64,000 nucleotides of DNA from Bradyrhizobium sp. 132 (GTDB lineage Bacteria > Pseudomonadota > Alphaproteobacteria > Rhizobiales > Xanthobacteraceae): assembly GCF_023074185.1 (NCBI RefSeq), contig NZ_JADPKY010000035.1, positions 62,001 to 126,000 of the forward strand. The letters run 5' to 3'. Positions 27,563 through 34,962 of the stretch are shown piece by piece; the first letter of the stretch is position 1; each line of letters begins with the position of its first letter. The translations under genes and the position numbers were made by a program. The notes beneath the pieces were generated by a model. That model was not told the DNA's origin. It made no database searches and worked only from the letters and a program-made list of their open reading frames with translations.

Positions 27563-29149
27563 ATGAACATTCAAGCCGAGCATCGTCCCCCGAACATCGG
27601 TCCAACGCCATACGACGAGGTCTACTACCCGGGCCATGTTTATGGGCTTACTCATCCCAACCATCTTGCTACCATGGCCGCCGTTTACGGCATGCAGCCG
27701 GCGCCGGTCGAGCGTTGCCGGGTGCTGGAGCTTGGCTGCGGCGTCGGCGGCAACCTGTTGCCGATGGCCTTTCAATACCCGAACAGCGAATTCGTCGGTG
27801 TCGACCTGAGCGGCGTGACGATCGAGCGCGGTCAGCAAAATGTCGCTACATTGGGCCTGGAGAACATCAAGCTTCTCCACTGCGACATCATGAATGTCGA
27901 TGCAAGCTTCGGACGGTTCGACTACATCATCGCGCACGGCGTTTATTCCTGGGTGCCACCGGCAGTGCGCGAGAAGATGATGATGGTCTTCAAGCAGAAC
28001 CTGGCTCCGCGCGGGGTCTGCTACGTCAGCTACAACGCGCACCCATTCTCGCATCTTCGCGACATGGTCCGCGACATGATGCGGTATCACACCCGCCGCC
28101 TCACCGGCATGGAGGAGAAGGTAGGACAGGCCCGCGCGATCCTGAAGTTCCTGAGCGACGGCTCCAAGGCCGACTCGGTGCACGGCGCGGTTATGCGCGA
28201 CCAGTACAACCGCGTCCTCAAGTCGCCCGACGAGCTTTTATTTCACGACGATCTCGATGATGGCGCCGAGGCCTTCCTGCTGCATGAGGTCGCCGAAGAC
28301 GCAAGCCGCCATGGCCTGCAATACCTGGGCGACGCTGATTTTTCACGACGCTATCTTGCCGGCTATTCCGAGGAGGTTCGCGCAGCGCTGCAGCGCTTCC
28401 CGGAAAGCGAGTTCATGGCGCGCGATCAATATCAGGACTTCATCGACGGCAACGGTTTTCGGCGCACCTTGCTCTGCCACGACAGCATTTCGCTATCCCG
28501 CCAGATCGACCTCGATTTCGTTACCCGGTTCCATTTGCTGAGCACGACCAACCCGGTCCATTCCGACTCCTGCGTGACAGACGATTCCGCGATGGAATTC
28601 GAGAACCAGGACGGCAGCAGGGTCACGCTAATCAATCCGCTCTTGAAGGCCGCGTATCTATGTCTCGGCCGAGCTTGGCCGCGGGCATTATCATTTGACG
28701 AGTTGCTCGATGGCGCCCGCGCGCTGCTGGGCGACCGGCAGGCATATGATGACAAAAAGGTGTTGACTGAGGCGATGTTCATCCTGGCTTGCAGCGGCGA
28801 GGTTTCGTTCCTGCTGTCGCGTCCCTTTTTGTTGAAGGAAGCTACGGAGCATCCGCAAGCGAGCCTGCTCGCGCGAAGACAAGCGCAAACAGGTCCGCTG
28901 GTCACCAACCTCCTCCACCAAACAGTGCAGTTGGAGGACGACCGGACCAGGGATTTCCTGCAATTGCTCGACGGTGCGCGGACCATCGACCAGATCACGG
29001 CCGAAATGACGGAAAAATTCGGCCCTACCATCCGGATAGGCCAGAAGGATGGAGCCGGGCAGCCAGCCGAGCCGTTACTGCTGCCAATGCGAGAAAGCGT
29101 TCAACGCTCGCTTGCGATGGTCGGCAAGCTGGGCCTGCTGGTCGCGTGA
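27563..29149 (+). CDS. SAM-dependent methyltransferase with methyltransferase regulatory domain
   Basis: This 528-residue protein has an N-terminal class I methyltransferase fold: SAM motif VLELGCGVGGNLLPMAF near residue 50, acidic residue in EFVGVDLSG, then FDYIIAHGVYSWVPP. A region resembling the methyltransferase regulatory domain (PF10119 type) follows, for example YNAHPFSHLRDMVRDMMRYH and FLLHEVAEDASRHGLQYL. The C-terminal half is long and of unclear fold. ATG 27563 is chosen; GTG 27548 and TTG 27554 overlap the end of clpV. It shares the clpV transcript, so it may modify a T6SS part or cargo. The substrate cannot be told from sequence. Confidence 0.88.
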   Translation: MNIQAEHRPPNIGPTPYDEVYYPGHVYGLTHPNHLATMAAVYGMQPAPVERCRVLELGCGVGGNLLPMAFQYPNSEFVGVDLSGVTIERGQQNVATLGLENIKLLHCDIMNVDASFGRFDYIIAHGVYSWVPPAVREKMMMVFKQNLAPRGVCYVSYNAHPFSHLRDMVRDMMRYHTRRLTGMEEKVGQARAILKFLSDGSKADSVHGAVMRDQYNRVLKSPDELLFHDDLDDGAEAFLLHEVAEDASRHGLQYLGDADFSRRYLAGYSEEVRAALQRFPESEFMARDQYQDFIDGNGFRRTLLCHDSISLSRQIDLDFVTRFHLLSTTNPVHSDSCVTDDSAMEFENQDGSRVTLINPLLKAAYLCLGRAWPRALSFDELLDGARALLGDRQAYDDKKVLTEAMFILACSGEVSFLLSRPFLLKEATEHPQASLLARRQAQTGPLVTNLLHQTVQLEDDRTRDFLQLLDGARTIDQITAEMTEKFGPTIRIGQKDGAGQPAEPLLLPMRESVQRSLAMVGKLGLLVA

Positions 29150-29180
29150 CGCGCTCAAGTGCACGGCTCCGTTGGCGATG

Positions 29181-29209
29181 AACGGCAGGAGTTGGAAGCT
29201 CCCGCCGTT
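29181..29209. terminator. Bidirectional terminator between convergent genes
   Basis: AACGGC-A-GGAG (29181-29191) pairs with CTCC-C-GCCGTT (29199-29209) around a 7-base loop with one A/C mismatch, followed by TT. It sits between the stops of the methyltransferase (29149) and the convergent zincin-like gene (29238). It is a good end point for the plus-strand T6SS transcript. Confidence 0.55.
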
Positions 29210-29237
29210 TCCTGAAACGGATGCGGTCCCCGGCACT

Positions 29238-29867
29238 CTAGCCGTCGTGGGTATATTGCTGGCCGAGGAGCCATCCCGTGAGAATACCGCCAGGGCCGCT
29301 GGTATAGACCGGATCAAAGCCAACACCTGCGCGCAGCATTTTCCATTCATGCTCCCCGACCCAGGGAATCCCGGGATCGCCCTTCTGATACTGGGACAGC
29401 AGTGTTCGGGCGACTTCTGCGGCATTGGCGTAGATCGGCCCGTTGGCCCAGCGAGGGCGGGGCAGGCCAGTCATGCGGCAATAGAGCGCCGTGCAGACAT
29501 AGGCAGACGCCTCTTCCGCATTGGCATCAAGGCCGGTACGCAACAGATCGTATGCCGCGTGCAGGCTCTCGTGGACGATATAGGCTGCGTCCAGCCGGCC
29601 CGTCGCCGACACGACCTCAAGCGTATTAGCCGCAACCGCTGTGCCGTCGGCTCGGGTTCGCGCGACATCGTTATATTGCGCAGCAACACCCGCTGCGAGA
29701 TCGGTCGGAACCGCGACTGTGACCTGCCCCAACCGGATCGCCCGGGCAACGTGATGAAACGTTTGCGGCGCAATCGTCACGTGGCTGCCGCGGATCGGAA
29801 ACCGAAAGCGCATGCGTGCGACCGCCGGGCCATTGAGCACGTCTAATACCCTGCTCCGCAGTGACAT
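29238..29867 (-). CDS. Predicted zincin-like protein with HESLH motif; candidate T6SS-linked protein
   Basis: This 209-residue protein of unknown family starts at ATG 29867. It has no clear signal peptide. Its main feature is AAYIVHESLHAAYDLL: an HExxH zinc-binding motif (HESLH, 99-103) inside a helix. About 15 residues later EEASAY (118-123) could give the third, glutamate ligand of a gluzincin-type site. The C-terminus is Gly/Pro/Trp-rich (PRPRWANGPIYANAAE, HEWKMLRAGVGFDP). It runs convergent to the T6SS block and divergent from the unknown gene at 30064. Peptidase activity and secretion are inferences. Confidence 0.68.
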   Translation of the reverse strand: MSLRSRVLDVLNGPAVARMRFRFPIRGSHVTIAPQTFHHVARAIRLGQVTVAVPTDLAAGVAAQYNDVARTRADGTAVAANTLEVVSATGRLDAAYIVHESLHAAYDLLRTGLDANAEEASAYVCTALYCRMTGLPRPRWANGPIYANAAEVARTLLSQYQKGDPGIPWVGEHEWKMLRAGVGFDPVYTSGPGGILTGWLLGQQYTHDG

Positions 29868-30063
29868 TGATCGTCCTCACTGTTCACACTACCCCACGGA
29901 TGGTGGTCGCCGTTTCCGATCGGCAGGTTCAAACACTGCGCTGGCGCGACATGACTTCGCATGACCTGGGCCGGGCGCCAGCTTCATCGAATGCGCCGGC
30001 ATTGAACCCGAACCCGTTCGGGCGAGACTAATCTGAGGCGAGGATTGCCGCGGAAGGCGCCCC

Positions 30064-30942
30064 ATGACGACGACCGATCCGACGACGACGGACACTTACC
30101 GGAAGATCGCGGCACGGCTGACCATGTTTCGGCCGCAGATCGATTTGACAAAGTATTTTGCGGGGCCCAACCCGGATGTGCGGCTCTACGACGAAAAGCC
30201 CTACATCCGACACCAACTCGAGAAGTATGGTGTCGCGGCTGCGACGAACACACTCGATGGCGTCACCTTCCTGCCGAAGCACTGGAGAGATCTGACCAAG
30301 ACGCTGCGTATCGCCAAGACGCCGGAAGGATTCGACGCCTTCGCCGAAGGCCAAAGTGCCGAGAAGCCATCGCACTGGGCTCTTGACCTGTCGATGGCCG
30401 CCACAATCGGCAAGGGATTTCGGGAGATCTGGCGTCCAAAGCTCTCCGACAGGCCACTCTCAACGCGCGATCTTCCGGGGCGGCACGGTTTCGGGCTTGG
30501 ACGCGATCGCGGACAGTGGGGCGACGCCTACAGCTCGCAATTCGGCAAGGACCCGCAGCCACAAGACATCACCTCGCTACATTTCGCGGTGGCACCCGAT
30601 CGGGTAAACGTTCACATCGACGAAACGGGCTTCGCGTTCGAGGGTGTAGGTGGTGCACTGACGGTGGGCCCAAACTTTTTGCATCACGCCGGCAATGAAC
30701 TGTTCTGGAAGAGCAACAAGCATATACCGCAATGGGCGGCAGAGCATATCGACCTGATTCTGCCGAACAGCGCGAACGACTTTTCGCGCCTGGGCATTTC
30801 GGTCGACATGTACCAGCGCAAAGATTTGCGTGTCACGGTCACCGGCTCCTGCGGAATTTTCGGCGGTTTCGAGTGCTCGGGAACCGTGAGCATCAGCGGA
30901 ACGCATGATCTGCTCGGTTCGAGCTCAAAGGGCCGGCGCTAA
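30064..30942 (+). CDS. Unknown protein in the T6SS-adjacent island
   Basis: This 292-residue protein is not recognised. It is soluble, starts with a Thr/Asp-rich tail (MTTTDPTTTDTY), and has a middle block rich in Arg/Gly/Trp (GRHGFGLGRDRGQWGDAYSS). A well-structured C-terminal part follows with LHFAVAPDRVNVHIDETGFA and PNFLHHAGNELFWKS. The end has a small Cys/Gly segment (TGSCGIFGGFECSGT). There is no signal peptide or membrane helix. It is divergent from the HESLH gene across a 196-base spacer and lies upstream of the LysM/HEMTH gene on the same strand. Effector, immunity or chaperone roles are all possible. Confidence 0.7.
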   Translation: MTTTDPTTTDTYRKIAARLTMFRPQIDLTKYFAGPNPDVRLYDEKPYIRHQLEKYGVAAATNTLDGVTFLPKHWRDLTKTLRIAKTPEGFDAFAEGQSAEKPSHWALDLSMAATIGKGFREIWRPKLSDRPLSTRDLPGRHGFGLGRDRGQWGDAYSSQFGKDPQPQDITSLHFAVAPDRVNVHIDETGFAFEGVGGALTVGPNFLHHAGNELFWKSNKHIPQWAAEHIDLILPNSANDFSRLGISVDMYQRKDLRVTVTGSCGIFGGFECSGTVSISGTHDLLGSSSKGRR

Positions 30943-31116
30943 GCGGATATTGCTCATTCGACATTGCTCATTGTCTACGCCTTCATGCTACGAATGAAGC
31001 TCCTCGATTTGCCACTCCCAGTTCGCGCATCGAATGAATGGAACCATCGAACCGCCTCGAGGTAGTGGCGACTAATAGATATTGGTGGAGAACGCGTAGT
31101 TCCGCAGGAATCAGCA

Positions 31117-31123
31117 GGGGAGG
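31117..31123 (+). promoter_or_regulatory. Ribosome binding site that supports a TTG start
   Basis: GGGGAGG lies seven bases before TTG 31131 and is the strongest such site in the area. It argues that the LysM/HEMTH protein starts at TTG 31131 rather than at ATG 31038, which has no good site and would add 31 residues of unstructured-looking sequence. Confidence 0.65.
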
Positions 31124-31130
31124 CTTTGCA

Positions 31131-32150
31131 TTGCCGAACCAGGAAAGGCCCTTGAAGCCTGTCGTCGAAAGCTATGTACCGCCAGCAGGAATCCGGCATG
31201 CCGTGACGGCGGGCGAGACTTGGATATCCCTCGCCAAGCGGATCGGCATCGACCCCTGGGATCTCATCGAGTTCAACTTTCCGGGCACCAAGCTCGTCAA
31301 ACAGCGCGATTTCCAACAAGCCACACGACAGGTGAACTGGTACCTGGCCGAGTATGTAGGCTGCCGCACGATGTCGCCCGACCGCCAGAATTTTGCGTTC
31401 TCTTCCGGTACGACCGGCGGGAAAGGTGGGTGGCGAGGGGGATTCATCTATCTGCCGCCAGGTACGCCGCCTCCCCCGCCGATTGCGCCCACTCCACCGG
31501 TTGCGCCCACCCCAGCGGCTCCGACCCCGCCGGCATGTGAAGGAAGCCGACCGGACTTCGCGCGCGTGCTGGACGTCAGCGAGCGGAATTTCGCGCGCAA
31601 CGTCTTTGGCCCGACGCTGCCGCCGTGGGAGACAATTGCGATTACCAATGGCCTGGGAGCAGGCGGAAGACCGTGGACGAACGATGGGCCGTTCTTTAGG
31701 GGAAGCAATCCCATGGTGCCAAGCATGCGGTATGCCATCAATCTTGGCAATGTCGCGTTCAGTAACATGGCATCGCCTAACCCCACCTTCGGCCTCTTGT
31801 GCGACGATTTCGGTCGCATCTGCGACCTCTTCGTGCACGAAATGACCCACGTGTGGCAGGCGTTCAACGATTCAAACTGGACGATGGCGCGCTCCTTCTG
31901 GGCGCAGACAGTCGGTGCCGGCTACGAGTACACGCCGGGCGATTCCTGGGACTCATACAACGTCGAGCAACAGGCACACATCGTTGAAGATTGGCACAAG
32001 TACAAGATCAGTTATCCGATGCTTGCCGAGGAACGCTATCCGTACGTCCGGCTCGTGATCCGCTCTGGACGCCTCACTTTTCCTCGCAGGCTGGATCTGG
32101 TGGCGTTGAAAAAGGACGTTCAAGATCTGCGCGCAAGGCACCTGGACTAG
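31131..32150 (+). CDS. LysM-like plus HEMTH zincin protein; candidate T6SS-linked peptidase
   Basis: This 339-residue protein is read from TTG 31131; an in-frame ATG lies at 31038. Residues 21-51 look like a LysM-type wall-binding module (RHAVTAGETWISLAKRIGID then LIEFNFPG). A Pro-rich linker spans 109-134. The C-terminal domain has LFVHEMTHVWQAF with HExxH at 236-240, and 40 residues later EQQAHIVEDW (279-288), whose glutamates could be the third zinc ligand. From memory, the HEMTHVWQ plus EQQAxIVxD pairing recurs in proteins labelled 'vgr related'; I cannot verify this. There is no signal peptide, so export by the neighbouring T6SS would explain a wall-binding module on a leaderless protein (inference). 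Confidence 0.78.
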   Translation: MPNQERPLKPVVESYVPPAGIRHAVTAGETWISLAKRIGIDPWDLIEFNFPGTKLVKQRDFQQATRQVNWYLAEYVGCRTMSPDRQNFAFSSGTTGGKGGWRGGFIYLPPGTPPPPPIAPTPPVAPTPAAPTPPACEGSRPDFARVLDVSERNFARNVFGPTLPPWETIAITNGLGAGGRPWTNDGPFFRGSNPMVPSMRYAINLGNVAFSNMASPNPTFGLLCDDFGRICDLFVHEMTHVWQAFNDSNWTMARSFWAQTVGAGYEYTPGDSWDSYNVEQQAHIVEDWHKYKISYPMLAEERYPYVRLVIRSGRLTFPRRLDLVALKKDVQDLRARHLD

Positions 32151-32520
32151 AAATCTCGGTCACTTCTTGCACCACAAACGAAACATGCCCGGGAGTGGAC
32201 ACCATAGCCGAAGTGATATTTTGCTTTCCAGTGGCATGGAAAGCTTGTCCTTGGACAAGCAACTCGTCACCAACTTCAACGCATGGTAAGAGCACTCGTT
32301 CTCGGCATCCCTTCAGCACGTTGAGGCTGCGGTCAGCGCCGGCACTTCGTTGAATTCCGAACGCCTGTTTAAGAGCCTGCGCTATCTGCGACAATGTCGG
32401 CTTGGACCGCAATATCGGACGCCTGCGCTGCGGTTGAGAGCCAGAACCGGGCTTGCCGCATCCCCAAAAACTGCGCTGGCACCGCGTGAGGTTCCGCCTA
32501 CGAAATTGAACCGTCATCAA
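32074..32520 (-). CDS. Doubtful antisense-side ORF in AT-richer spacer
   Basis: An open frame of 148 codons runs against the end of the LysM/HEMTH gene (77-base overlap). Its middle part (LPCVEVGDELLVQGQAFHAT, then VSTPGHVSFVVQEVTEIS) reads like real protein. Third codon positions there are AT-rich, unlike the neighbours, and the first 40 residues look random. It could be a recently acquired gene, a remnant, or chance. Nothing else supports it. Confidence 0.22.
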   Translation of the reverse strand: MMTVQFRRRNLTRCQRSFWGCGKPGSGSQPQRRRPILRSKPTLSQIAQALKQAFGIQRSAGADRSLNVLKGCRERVLLPCVEVGDELLVQGQAFHATGKQNITSAMVSTPGHVSFVVQEVTEISSPGALRADLERPFSTPPDPACEEK

Positions 32521-32618
32521 TCGAGCGGGGACTAACCTTTCAGCGCGGCTGGGTCTGACCGCAAGTGAGAAAAGGCCGCGAATCCGCAGCAGCCGAATAC
32601 CTCATATGGAACGTCTCC
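32151..32618. other. AT-richer spacer between two candidate effector genes
   Basis: This stretch of 468 bases has no confident gene. It is visibly less GC-rich than its surroundings and holds two adjacent perfect inverted repeats (32223-32260) and the doubtful ORF at 32074-32520. It may mark a recombination joint in the accessory island. Confidence 0.5.
32223..32260. repeat. Two overlapping perfect inverted repeats
   Basis: GCTTTCCA (32223-32230) / TGGAAAGC (32237-32244) has a 6-base centre. It shares two bases with GCTTGTCC (32243-32250) / GGACAAGC (32253-32260), which has a 2-base centre. Both arms are perfect 8-mers. They could be operator sites, a hairpin or a recombination site. Confidence 0.6.
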
Positions 32619-33302
32619 ATGTCCGACACCCATACACGCGACCCCTCGTGGAAAACCGATTTGATCTGGCACTATTTCCACGCCGTCAGTACGGCGGCCA
32701 AGGTGCCCACCTATCGCAAATTCTACAGCAACCAAGACCCGAGCGACGAATTGGACAACCGCCATCGCGTCTATGAAATGCTGGTGGATGAGCCGCTGCA
32801 CACCCATCCCACGCTGTCGACGACCTCGGACGAGTCGATGGAAAACTACAAGAAGAGCAAGCTGCCATGGAACCAGAACAATGGCGGCTTCCTCAAAGCG
32901 GTGAACAATGAATGTTGGTGCGGTTCGATCCTCAAGATCGTGTTCGTCCGCTATATGGGCTGGAAAATGGCCGAACCGACGGCGCGCGACCAAGTGAGCG
33001 TGGGAAGGGATCCCAGCAAAGCGGTAGACTGGACAATCAAGAATCTCGAAAACAAGATGCCGGTACGAGCGTCCCTCGGCGGCGCCCATTATGTCGGCAT
33101 CGTCGGCCACCGCACTACGGGGGCCGACAACAAGGTCACCGAGTTTCTGTGCCTCGACCCATGGGCCTATGGCATCGACGGCGGCAATCAGGCCATGAAA
33201 TATGCCGGTACGTCGACCGCCTTTCTCGGGATCGAGAAACGCGACGGCGCGGCATGGACCTATAGCAACAAGGCCGTCGCCTTCGTCGAACGGCCGTCCT
33301 AG
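32619..33302 (+). CDS. Predicted papain/C39-like cysteine peptidase-type protein; candidate T6SS-linked protein
   Basis: This 227-residue protein is of an unrecognised family. ATG 32619 is chosen; the frame is open 18 codons further upstream. Three spaced blocks suggest a papain-like or C39-like active site: NECWCGS with Cys99 and Cys101 at the start of a helix, then ASLGGAHYVGIVGH with His157 before a beta strand, then LCLDPWAYG with Asp180. The His-Tyr-Val and Asp-Pro-Trp pattern is what is seen in such cysteine peptidases. There is no signal peptide. It follows the LysM/HEMTH gene on the same strand and ends before a terminator-like palindrome. Activity is inferred only. Confidence 0.68.
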   Translation: MSDTHTRDPSWKTDLIWHYFHAVSTAAKVPTYRKFYSNQDPSDELDNRHRVYEMLVDEPLHTHPTLSTTSDESMENYKKSKLPWNQNNGGFLKAVNNECWCGSILKIVFVRYMGWKMAEPTARDQVSVGRDPSKAVDWTIKNLENKMPVRASLGGAHYVGIVGHRTTGADNKVTEFLCLDPWAYGIDGGNQAMKYAGTSTAFLGIEKRDGAAWTYSNKAVAFVERPS

Positions 33303-33332
33303 GAATTATGGCAGCGAGTTGCCATCATGCTC

Positions 33333-33353
33333 GCTCGGCGCCGAGCTGTTTTA
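33333..33353 (+). terminator. Terminator-like palindrome after the cysteine-peptidase-like gene
   Basis: The perfect 14-base palindrome GCTCGGCGCCGAGC (33333-33346) is followed by TGTTTTA. It lies 31 bases after the stop at 33302 and is the only hairpin here with a T-rich tail. Confidence 0.5.
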
Positions 33354-33398
33354 GTCGTCTACGAAATAGGATGTTTCTGAAACCCCACCAAGTGCCGA

Positions 33399-33752
33399 TT
33401 GATCTCAGTACTAAAAGCTGGGACAACTGGTAAGTCTGTCGAGAAACACAATTGGTCCTATCCTGAAGAGGCGCTCGAGGGTCGCTTCAAAAGGACCATT
33501 TTAAAAATCAACTGTGATCAGTTCACGGCGCATGAAATCGAATACATCGCGCTGATCCAGCGGTATCGCATCGCCAAAGATCTTGTCCGCGAAGCCCGCG
33601 AAAACCCGGCAAGCGCGCGCCGCAAAATGCATCTGGTCGTGCGTCTCCCGGATGATCTCGTGGTCCGAGTTCTACATGATCGCCATGCGCTCAGTCTGCG
33701 CATCGAGCAGACCGGCGCTCGCCCCTCTGGAGAGCCTTCGTTCCTGCTCTAA
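33399..33752 (+). CDS. Doubtful small ORF, unknown protein
   Basis: This 117-codon frame begins with TTG and has no convincing ribosome binding site. The translated product has a helical middle (AHEIEYIALIQRYRIAKDLV) and a basic end, and resembles nothing I know. It occupies the otherwise gene-free stretch 33303-33778, so it may be a decayed or very short gene. Coding bias is weak in the first half and better after about 33540. Confidence 0.3.
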   Translation: MISVLKAGTTGKSVEKHNWSYPEEALEGRFKRTILKINCDQFTAHEIEYIALIQRYRIAKDLVREARENPASARRKMHLVVRLPDDLVVRVLHDRHALSLRIEQTGARPSGEPSFLL

Positions 33753-33778
33753 CCGATCGGAATAGCTGGCGAGAGCGC

Positions 33779-33964
33779 TCATTTCTCCGGAGGACGCAGC
33801 GGGCCGTCCGCCCACTTGCGCGCTGCAGGATCACGCAGCGGGTCGTCGTCGCATTTGGCGCAGACGTAGCGCAGCCGTCCCTCCGCTGCTTCGTCCGGCA
33901 AACCCTTCATTGGCCTGCCGCAGCCAGGGCAAGCCTTTCGGACCGCATAGCGCCGTGCCATCAT
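33779..33964 (-). CDS. Small zinc-ribbon protein
   Basis: This protein of about 61 residues starts at ATG 33964 (or 33961, MARRYAVRK). It has two CxxC knuckles, CPGC and CAKC, 24 residues apart, separated by a loop with GRPMKGLPDEAAEG. This is a classic mini zinc ribbon. Similar short proteins are common in the Bradyrhizobium group. It stands alone, 184 bases away from the response-regulator gene. A role in nucleic-acid or protein binding is possible but not shown. Confidence 0.7.
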   Translation of the reverse strand: MMARRYAVRKACPGCGRPMKGLPDEAAEGRLRYVCAKCDDDPLRDPAARKWADGPLRPPEK

Positions 33965-34172
33965 TGTTTTATTTTCCCCGCAAGGCACTCTAGTCCCGCA
34001 ATGATGGCGAACTCAACCGGATCGCGGAAACTTGTCCGGCTGGGGGACCTTAAATGCGTCTGCGCCGGCCGCCCGGTCCGGATCCTCGGAATTCGCTGCC
34101 AGCATGCGCGTGTGCTTCGACGAGACGACGAAAACTAGCCTCGGAGCGCAGCGTCGGTCGCTGTCGTCGCAC

Positions 34173-34808
34173 TCATGGCGCGACCAGTTTCTTCCGGATC
34201 GCATAGCGAACAAGCTCCGCCGTCGATGACATCCCGAGCTTGCGCATCGCCGCGGCGCGATGGGTCTCGATGGTTTTCACACTCAATTTCAAGATGGCGC
34301 TGATCGATTTGTTCGTATGCCCCTCCGCAATGAGCTGGACCACGCTCTGTTCCCGCGAGGTGAGCAGTACGCCCGACTTGTTCTGCTTGTTGAGTTGGAA
34401 GTCCCGCAGAAGCTTTTCCAGCAACACGCCAGTGAAGTACGGCCTGCGATCAAGCAAGGCGTCTATCGCGGATATCAGGTGCTCTCTGGCATCAGACTTG
34501 AACAGGAAGCCGCGAACGCCGGCCAGAATGGCCTCCGTCAACAGTTCCTCGCTGTCATGCATCGTCAGGATCAACACCTCGGTTCGCATATGCATAGCGC
34601 TGAGGCGGCGACTCACTTCGAGTCCATTCATGAACGGCATCGAGTAATCGGCGATCAGGATGTCCGCACGCGTTTCGATCGCCAAAGCCAGGGCCTGCTC
34701 GCCGTCGCAAGCCTCGCCGCCGACGACCCAATCGGAGCGCATTTGGACGATCGCGCGCAGCCCCGACCGTACAACCTCATGATCATCGGCAATGACGATG
34801 CGCTTCAC
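34173..34808 (-). CDS. NarL/FixJ-type response regulator 1
   Basis: This 211-residue two-component regulator has a receiver domain (KRIVIADDHEVVRSG; phosphoacceptor Asp in ADILIADYSMP; switch Lys in GFLFKSD). A LuxR-type helix-turn-helix follows (LTSREQSVVQLIAEGHTNKS, then LSVKTIETHRAAAMRKLG). GTG 34808 is chosen because GGAGCG lies just upstream and family members start right before RIVIADDHE. A longer frame to 34916 is open but its extra sequence is not receiver-like. It is a close paralogue of the next gene, 154 bases upstream. It probably answers the kinase at 35692. Confidence 0.93.
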   Translation of the reverse strand: MKRIVIADDHEVVRSGLRAIVQMRSDWVVGGEACDGEQALALAIETRADILIADYSMPFMNGLEVSRRLSAMHMRTEVLILTMHDSEELLTEAILAGVRGFLFKSDAREHLISAIDALLDRRPYFTGVLLEKLLRDFQLNKQNKSGVLLTSREQSVVQLIAEGHTNKSISAILKLSVKTIETHRAAAMRKLGMSSTAELVRYAIRKKLVAP

Positions 34809-34962
34809 GACGGCGCTCCCGTATGTCGACCCAGAACCTATCGGGCAATCAACGGAGATGACTGGCAGCCAAGTCGGCTGACTGTATCGACCCTCTTCCG
34901 GAAAGTTATCCCACAAAACCCTGAGATCGGGTCGCGGATGTCCCGATCGCCGGAATGCTCCA

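Noticed and set aside
30949..30972. Two copies of ATTGCTCATT 14 bases apart
   Set aside because: Short direct repeat in a spacer, too small to support an attachment or binding site on its own.
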